Assembly (NCBI RefSeq): GCF_030463565.1
Contig: NC_134652.1
Location: forward strand, 16,345,397-16,409,396
Direction of reading: 5' to 3'
From: Pelecanus crispus
Taxonomy: Eukaryota; Chordata; Aves; Pelecaniformes; Pelecanidae
Length of the DNA stretch: 64,000 nt
The position numbers were made by a program, and so were the translations under genes. This document shows positions 56,446 to 64,000 of the stretch, in pieces (within the stretch, counting starts at the first letter, position 1; every line of letters starts with the position of its first letter). The notes beneath the pieces were generated by a model. The model was not told the origin of the DNA. It did no database searches and saw only the letters and a list, made by a program, of their open reading frames with translations.

Positions 56446-58929
56446 GAGCCATTTAGCAAGGAAAACGCAGTGGAGAAATGCTCGGAGAACTAAACACATT
56501 CCCTCAGCCCTCCCAATGGCCCGGCCACCGCTGCAGAGCCCACATGCGCTGACCATCTGGAGAGAAACTCCCAGGACAGCCCTGGCGATGTCCCCTCCGC
56601 TTAGCGTGACGAGTGGAGCTGGAGCCCGGCCAGCCTGGGGACCCCCTGCACTGCTGGGCTTGTCCAGCCTGCTGCTCCTTGCCCTCTCCATCCTCCTTCC
56701 TCCATCCTCTTCATCACACCCTCGGCTGCGTCTACTTGGCAGCCCCTGGGGACCAGCGGTGTCCCAGGGAGGTAGCCTCGGTCAGGAGAGCTGCATGAGC
56801 GGTGCCCAGGCTCCCCCTCCCCACCTCCAGCATCCTGTGGGTTCATCCCGCTGCAGACATGGCAGGCCCAGCAGAGCTGCATGGGGGAAGTTTTCACCTT
56901 CTGCCATCCCCAGTCCATCGGGAGGCAAACATGGCTATTTTTATCCCAGCTAAGTGCTCTCGTTCCTGCAGGCAAGCGAGAGATGCTTTGCCAGGCTGGG
57001 GAGAGGGGGGAAAGTTGGGCGGGTTGGTGGGTGCCATGGGGTAGGATGGGGCAGCCCCAGTGCCAGGCTGACACAGCCCACCCTCCCTGCAGTGTAGAAA
57101 ACAGGGGACAGAGCTCACTTGCTCGCTGGTCACGGCTCCTTTCCTTAGCAGACACGAGGGCTGGGCATCCTGCCAGGATTCACAGCCTTTGAGCCTTTCT
57201 CTGCTCGGAAAAAATGCAATGTCTTCCCTTAAATGTTTCTCTGGGCACTGGGAACCGGGGGTCTGCAGGATGCCGGGGTGGGAGCAGCCCACTGCGGGCT
57301 GCAGCTGCCTTTCTGCTGCAGGAATGGGTCTGGTCCCTGCCCGCCCGCCCGGACCCAGGCAGGGGCCCTGCTGCGGGCGCGCTGGGTGCAGAGACGTCTC
57401 GGTAAACACGTCTGGCCAGGGACAGGCACGGCGGCAAAGTCACACCGGAGAGCAGAGAGCATCCTTTGCGGCACGTCTCACCGGGACGTGCGGCAGATGC
57501 AGAAAGGCTGGGCCTGGCTGGGGAAAATCACCTAAGTGGCGTCTGAGGCTTTAATCAACGCTCTCGTGCCTTGTGCAGCCCCACTGCCGCTGGCCACGTC
57601 CATGCCCACCGTGAAAGCAATCAGCAAGTCTGGGGCGGGCAGAAGCTGTCTGCAGGCAGGGCTGGTGGTCCAAGCTGCTGCAGACGGTGCTGGATTAACT
57701 GTTTCCAGAGGATGGGAAGAGCTCCGGTGGCTACTGTGAGCCCAGATCCCAGTTATAAGGGGTAACTGGGAGGGACGGAGGGCCATGCCCCAGCTGGCCA
57801 AGAAGCGGCACAGGCTCCACAGCAAATGGAGCACAGCTCACCATGAAGCCCATACCCCGATGCCCAGGGCCAGGGAACAGAGGACAGGCAAGTGGCCAGA
57901 CCCAGCCTGCTGGGGTGGGCAGGGGTCCTGTGGAAGCACCCGGCTCCCCCTGCTCAGCTCTGGGAGAGCAGCAGAGAGCCATGGGGGAAAGAGGGACACG
58001 TAAACCAGCCCCAGGGCTTGGCACAGCCGGCAGCAGGGTGGGACAGGGGTGGAGAACAGGGGGCAGGCAGGAGATGCAAGGAGGGAGGCGAGCTCGGGGC
58101 GCTGCACCCCGGGCCGTGTGTCTCTCGGAGGCAGGGTGTCCCCGGCACCACCTATCCACCCTCGCTGTGATGGAAATCACCCATTCGCATCAGCCCAGGC
58201 GCGAGGCACGTTCCCTAAGTGGCCCATCCGTCACCCTGTCAGCGGCAGCAGCACTTCAATAAAGGACATCTGCACGGGATTAACACTGCTCCTCGGCAGC
58301 AGAGCCGCAGCCGGGAACCGCTCTGAGCCAGGGTGAGAGGAGCCGGGAGGTGTGCGCAGGGCCACACTGTCCAGGGACCTTCTTTGTCCCCAGGTCAGCG
58401 TGCAGCCAACACAGCCTTGTCAGGAGTAACTGGGGAAGGGGACAAGTTTGGGGATGCTCCGGTGTTGCCCGGAGCACTGGATGCAGAGCCCCACTGCAGG
58501 CAGAGCTGTGCCAGGCTGCCACCAGCCACATCCAGACCCAGGCTGGACCGAGCTGAGCCCACCCACAGCCATCCCTGTTTGTCTCCAGGACTCCCACCCT
58601 GCAATACGGGGCCAACCCCTTCGGCTCATCCATGCCTCCAGCTCCCCGCCGGGACCCCGGCTCTGGGGGCAGCAGCCTGCTCCAGCTGCTGCTGCACATC
58701 TCCCCATGGAGCCCTGCTGAAAACCCCAGGCTCGACACAAAGCCCAAGACGATCCCAAACTGCTCCCACCCACAGAAGCAAGAGCCTGGAAAGGAGGCAG
58801 GAGCGCTGGGGTCCGTACCCCACCGCCATGCAGCCGGGCTGGGGTAGAGGGGTGCGGGGGGGCTCTCCCCCAGGCACGAGCCCTGCAAGCCCTCTGCAAA
58901 CAGCCCATTGCGGCTGCTATAGGGGGACA

Positions 58930-59245
58930 GGGAGAGGGAAAGACGTAATTTAACACTTCATTAGGTAACCACAAGGCATCGATCTGCCCTACCAGCCTGC
59001 GTGTTGTCTAATTGCGTATCTCCATTCTTATTAATTCTATCGGAAAAGCGGAGAGCAGGACTCAGGAGTCTGATCCTATCTTTAGGAAATTTCAAACAGA
59101 GATGTAATTGCCGAGTGCTCTAAATCATGGTGCTTTATCCACTGCTAACAGTATTTTAAAGCCATGGTCATCAATAGCAGTCCTCGGGACGCGCTCTCAG
59201 CAGATGCCATTAATCTTATTTTGGCTGCACTCGCCTGGTGCCTCT
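58930..59245. promoter_or_regulatory. Long AT-rich island, candidate conserved enhancer
   Basis: About 315 bp of AT-rich, non-repetitive sequence 4 kb upstream of exon 1A, with CGTAATTTAACAC, TCTAATTGCGTATC, CTTATTAATTC, GATGTAATTGCC, AGTATTTTAAAGCC and GCCATTAATCTTATTTTGGC. There is no coding frame of note. It is the largest such island upstream of the canonical promoter. Confidence 0.5.
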
Positions 59246-62200
59246 GGGCTCATATTTACACTTGGCAGTGAGGGACGGGTCTGCTCCTCCAGCGGAGAGG
59301 GCTCCCGGGCAGCTCTCGGGCTGGGACATGGGATGCAGCACCCAGGGGCAGTTCCAGGAACGGAGGGAAGAAATTGGAGCTCCTTAAGGCAGCTTCACCT
59401 CTTGCAAAAATGCCAGCAAAAAGCAGCCTTAAATGGAGATGAGCAGCTCGGCACCAGGGGCTATTGCCCTCCCAGGGCCCATGCAGCCCCCCAGCCCAGA
59501 GGAGGGGTGCTCGTGGCCATGCAAATGGATGGGGGGGGCTCCAGGCAGGGCAAATGGCCTCACTCAGGAATAAGCCACAATACTTACTACAGCTGTAGAG
59601 GAAACGGATCTGGATGGCACGAGACCTAGAGGAGCCCCTTGGTCTTTGCAGGCCTGCGGTCCTGAGGACTGGGGGAGCAGCTACGGCAGAGCAGCAGGTC
59701 CTGGGGAGGTTGATGCCCCAGCAGGGCATCACCCAGAACACTGGTAGCTGGGGCAGACGGGGTGACAACTCCCATCTCTGCAAACCCACCCTGCAGAGAC
59801 ACACGGGTAGGTGGGAGCTGCGGGGAGATTCAGCTCTGGGGGAGAATTTCAGCTGCTGAAAAATCTTGCATAGCTAGAGGAGGAACAGATGCCTGCAAGC
59901 TGCTGAGCGAGCCTTGCAAGCAGGAATGCTGCAGGAGAAAGGGAACCTCCTTTGTCAGATGCAAACCAGCAGGTGGGAGAAATCTGGGTGTGCAGGAAGG
60001 AGAAAGGACTTTGCCTCACACTCTGCATCCTCGAAAGCCGGTCACCTGCCTCTGCCCACGCCTCCAGCAGGGAGGGAACTCCCCGATGTGGCCCCACTGC
60101 TGGGCAGGCTGCGGGGGCTCTGTGCCCACCCTGAATGTTTTTCGGCTGCTTCTGCATAACATGCAAAATCTGTGTGAAGAAAAGCACTTGTTTTAGAGAG
60201 CAGAGACTGGACTGGAGCATTACTAGACTCAGGAGGTACCCCGAGTCCCACAAGCCCTCCCAGCATTATAAAGCATCTCATAAGTGTTTGTGCGCTCAGT
60301 GCCTATGGGCTCAGCTTTTATTTAAAGAGGAACCAGACACTATTTCCAACCCTCACTTACACCATGTTGGATGCCACACCAGGGGCCCTTTCGGCAGCTC
60401 AGGTCTACTGTGAAAACAGGTGTGCATCGCTGTCATGAGCGAGTCTGTGCTGTGGACACACGTCCTCCTGCTCTGCCAGGGCAGGGCCCCGTGCCTGAGC
60501 TCACCTCCGCGGGATGGGATGTCCATGCTGTGACTGTGGTCTCAGCACACTGCTCTCTCTTGCCCATCCCATCCCACCCCATCCCGCTGGCCTGGCAATG
60601 GCTGCAGCAGAGGGGCCGAAAGCAGGGCACAGGGGCTGGGGTGGTGCAGACTGGTGCTGCTGGAGCATCATTTGCCATAGGCTGCTGATCAGGGTGCAGC
60701 CATGGGTCATTAGAGCATCCTCACCCCTGTATGCCACTGGGAGGGCCCTGGTTCAACCCTGGAGCAGAGGGGCTCCAGCTAATTAGTCACTAATTGCTTC
60801 AGAGAAGAAACGAGCAAAACCCAACTTGTGCATGCCTGTAGCAAAGTGACCCATGGGCCCTGGGACCCAGCCAGGCTGCCCGTCACCAAGAAATGGTTGA
60901 GTGTTCATCTGTCAAAGCAGAGCTGGAGAACCAGCCTGGCCCCGTGGGTGTCCATCTTCCTGCAGCCTCCCCAGCCCCCTCGTGCCCCCATGGGACTCCC
61001 GGGAGCTCCCAGCCTCTGGCAGCAGCCTGGCAAAGCTCTGAGCTGCGCTGCAGCGAGCAGCAAGCCTGGCTCATTTAATCTATTCAATTGGATTCAATTT
61101 CCAGCCACATGATTCAATTAGCCCTGGAGGGACAGCACGGGAGAGCAGAGGCTGTGGAGCATTGCCCGGCCCGCGCTCCAGCAGCGCCGAGCTGGGAGAG
61201 GGGAGCGCAGCGTGGAGCCGCAGCGGCTGCTCCCGCAGGGCTCAGGGCCCTCCGCTTGTCCCGGCCCTCTGGGACGCACCGAGATGATGGGTGCTGCAGG
61301 GGAGCCCCGTTCTGGCAAGGGGAGGCAGGGGCTCCTCTGTGCACAAGCTGCTGGTCCTGAGTAATGTGTGGGCAGCTGTGGGGCAGAGGCTGGGGGGAGC
61401 CCTGTCCTGAGCACCTCCCTTTGCAGTCAGTCACAGCCCTGAGAGGTGACAGCCACTTTGGGTCAGACCTGAGGTCTGCACTCCTGAGCACCTGCCAAGG
61501 GTGGCCTAAAGATGCTTTAAAAAGACAACAGGAGCGAGGCAAGGATCTAGCGATGCTCCCCCAAGGGTGCTGCCTGTCCCATTTATTTGGGGTCACCCCT
61601 CTGCTTGATCAGTGTCCCCCTGAGCTCACCCACACGTGCTGCAGTGGGGAGAAGCAGGGCTCAGACCAGCACGAAGGACTCCCAGCAGCCCAGGGAAGGC
61701 CAGGTCCCACAGGCCTTGCAACAGCCCTTCTCCGGCATCCTGGCCCAGACTTTCATTCATGATTTACTTTGTGTCTTGCCCTCCCCCTGAAAGCATCAGC
61801 AGAGGCATTAATTCTTTCCGCTAGGGGAAACACCCCTCTCATCCTGGCCCCTTTGGATGTCTGCAGCTCCCAAAGCTGGGCTTTACCCCTTTCCTTTCAG
61901 GTTACTGCAACATCTCATCTGCCAAAAAAACCCCATCACCTCTACGGGGACAAACCTTTGTCTAGTACAACCCTGCTCAGCACAGCCAGGATGCGTCCCC
62001 TCCTCATCCCAACAAGTACCAAACAAGAAAACAGAGATGAGAATAAATATCCACAAGGCATCGGTGCTGACACCAAGACGGAGAGCTGCTTGCGAGTGCC
62101 AAGAGCCAGCTGTAAATCTTACCGCAGACTGCTGGCCGCACACCAGCCCCGACACACACGAGGACAGCTGTGACTCGGCAGGGTAGCGGCATCTCCCTCT

Positions 62201-62854
62201 GCCCACCCTGCGCCGGCTGGGAGTTGGGAAGGACACCGGCTCCATCCCAGGAGGGAAGTGTGGGGAGGCAGATGGTGCGCGCTGGGACTGATCCCCTGTG
62301 CACGTGCTGTCTAGGAGATGGCGCTCCCCTCGACAGCAGGCTTCTCCTCCTGACACCCACCATGCAACAGCCTGGTAGGACCCCAGAGCAGGTGAAGAGT
62401 GTGCAATTCTTCAGGCAGGGAGAGAAAAGTGCCCCACGGGCACCAGGACAGGCTCACGCGGAGGGCAGCTCAATCCTACAGAGACACGGCCCCCACGCCA
62501 CGTGGGTGGTGGGATCACAGCAGGTAACGGCCATGATGAGGAAGAGGACGAAGAGGCTTGCAAACCAAAGAGCAGGTGGGCGAAGGTGCACCCTGCTCTC
62601 TGGCTGCTGCACATGAGACTCAGGGCTCTGGTACTACCTGCTCCTGACACCCCCAAAGAGCAGCCAAATCATCACATGGAGCTGATGCCCCACCAGCCTC
62701 CCGTCGGTACCCTCTGCCCAAGGCACGGTGCCTCCTCTGACAACCCGCAGCCCAGGCAGGGGGGACTCAGCTCCTGAGGAACTGCCCCTCTCTCGAGTCT
62801 GCATGAAAAATGGCATCTGTAAGAGCCAGGGAAGAAGAGACGATACCAAAAATC

Positions 62855-63235
62855 ACAATGGCACTTACAAATAAATTTTTAATAAGTCCCTCCAAAGTTT
62901 AGCTCAAACTCAATTTTTCTCCTCCAGAATTTGGTCATTATTTTGTAAAATATTTGTCTCCCTGCAGCGGCTGCCTAATTTAAAGGCAGCAATCTGATTT
63001 CTCCCCACACTCCCCAAGCCTCAAAAACAGTTCTTCCAATAATAGACTGGGTTATGAATTAGATATAACAAAATACACTCAACTGCTCAGATCAGATACG
63101 GGAAAGTTTGGGACCATCAGCCACGTCCTGAGGCTGAATGTTGGGAGTTAAATGACTTTCTGCTCAGTTCAGGCTGGCCTCAAAACACAAGTAGTAGTAG
63201 TATGGTGCTTAACAAAATAGGCAAATCCGCACAGA
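62855..63235. promoter_or_regulatory. AT-rich block near the 3' end of the next gene
   Basis: About 380 bp with ACAAATAAATTTTTAATAAG, GTCATTATTTTGTAAAATAT, CTAATTTAAAGGCAGC and ATGAATTAGATATAAC. It could be a distal enhancer or a 3'-flanking element; I see no exon in it. Confidence 0.4.
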
Positions 63236-63599
63236 ATCTGTGACTAGGAGTTTGCCGACACCAGCAGCAGAGCTCTCTCTGCATCATACCATGCACAGGT
63301 AGATCTCTGCATCCCTCACTCACATCTGCGGGCTCTCAGTCTTCTCGAGTTTTCCTCACTGGCAGCTCCAGGGACACGTAAGAAGCGGAGGGCTGCTCAC
63401 TACTGGCTGGTACCTGCAGCCTGGACCAAGGAGGAGGCCCCGCTGAGCAGCACCACAACCTCCCTCTGCACAGGCAGGAAGAGCCCAAGGGCAAGTGACG
63501 GCCCTGCTGCAGCCAGCATGCCATGGAACAGTGACAGGGCCACCCCGGCAATGACCCCACGCTCTCCTCTGTGAAGGACAAACACTGCACACTCCAGAC

Positions 63600-64000
63600 A
63601 GGCAGGGCTCTGCTATTTATTGAGCTCTAGCTTTGTATGTACATCCATTTACAGTGCTTGGTTCGGCGACAGCGTGACAAGAGGACGTGTGTCGCAGTCT
63701 TCCCCAGCTCAGCCTTGGACGAGGGCTGACCTCAGGAGCTGCTCCCAGTCACAGCCTGGGCTTCTCAGTTCATCCCAGCAAGGGAGCACCATGGGGGAGG
63801 TAAGACCTTTGATAGCTGAGCCCAGAGTGAAAAGCTGAAGATCCCAGAGGTTGCTGAGGCAGAGGCAGACTCATCCCCAACTCTCTCACCTATCTGTCTA
63901 GTCCCAGCCTAAGCGGGATCAGAGAAAAGGAGGCATGCGGACAGCTGGGTGACTCAATGCTCCGACAGTAGCGATGCTGGGGCTGCACCTCAAGCTCCCT
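63600..64000 (-). other. Predicted 3'UTR end of the next minus-strand gene (ARMH3 by synteny)
   Basis: AATAAA on the minus strand (63616-63621) is followed by a GU-rich downstream element (GGAGTGTGCAGTGTTTGTCC), which is a credible poly(A) site. In human the minus-strand gene next to KCNIP2 on this side is ARMH3. No recognisable protein is encoded in the 400 bases visible, so identity rests on synteny alone. Confidence 0.45.
63616..63621 (-). terminator. Poly(A) signal of the right-edge gene
   Basis: AATAAA on minus with cleavage expected near 63600 and a GU-rich element at about 63559-63600. Confidence 0.55.

Larger units (their letters stand above)
55749..63599. other. Region upstream of KCNIP2
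   Basis: 7.9 kb with no supported exon. GC-rich sequence is interrupted by a MEF2-type site (56436-56445) and AT-rich blocks at 58930-59245, 61065-61125 and 62855-63235. Open frames on both strands lack domains or convincing splice context. Confidence 0.55.

Noticed and set aside
63336-63592. Minus-strand frames just right of the AT-rich block, considered as last exons of the next gene
   Set aside because: They lie downstream of the predicted poly(A) site at 63616-63621 and no protein family is recognisable.
1-64000. Retroviral genes, CRISPR arrays, tRNA genes, bacterial operons
   Set aside because: None seen; the window behaves throughout as vertebrate nuclear DNA.

Overview
This is a vertebrate nuclear genome window, most likely from a bird; another sauropsid is possible. 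The reasons are multi-exon genes with GT/AG (and two GC/AG) introns, two CpG islands, a very GC-rich and repeat-poor intron landscape, and a gene order (OGA, then KCNIP2, then a further minus-strand gene) matching the amniote OGA-KCNIP2-ARMH3 neighbourhood. All genes recognised lie on the minus strand. No bacterial genes, CRISPR arrays, tRNAs or intact transposons were seen.

Layout. 17-4496: first three coding exons of OGA (O-GlcNAcase), continuing off the left edge. 3950-5420: OGA CpG-island promoter with four copies of a palindromic NRF1 motif and a 5S-rRNA-like remnant at its upstream edge. 5420-7875: spacer with two diverged direct copies of a block of about 550 bp. 7875-9902: KCNIP2 3'UTR with two candidate poly(A) signals. 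9903-12543: seven compact exons encoding the KChIP2 EF-hand core. 13719-13814: a second N-terminal exon carrying the Cys-Cys acylation site. 13815-54946: a 41-kb intron holding four further first exons, at 19739-19859, 25772-25874, 29409-29526 and 33667-33754. Each has its own ATG and each ends in phase 1 with a G, so it can join the same acceptor at 12543. 54947-55019: the canonical first exon inside a second CpG island. 55020-63600: upstream DNA with AT-rich, possibly conserved islands. About 63600-64000: the 3' end of another minus-strand gene, placed by a poly(A) signal and by synteny.

How it works together. The KCNIP2 core binds Kv4 channels and calcium. The alternative first exons would give the same core a palmitoylated cytosolic N-terminus (exon 1A plus exon 2), a short Cys-rich basic N-terminus, or one of three hydrophobic N-termini, one of which resembles the KIS domain of KChIP4a. 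Homologues of four of these N-termini are known from KCNIP1/KCNIP4. The window therefore shows what looks like an ancestral KChIP array of alternative promoters kept in KCNIP2. The fifth (29409-29526) I cannot match to a described isoform, and a weaker sixth candidate lies at 51543-51606. I read exons by hand; phases and isoform lengths were checked arithmetically, but no search was run.
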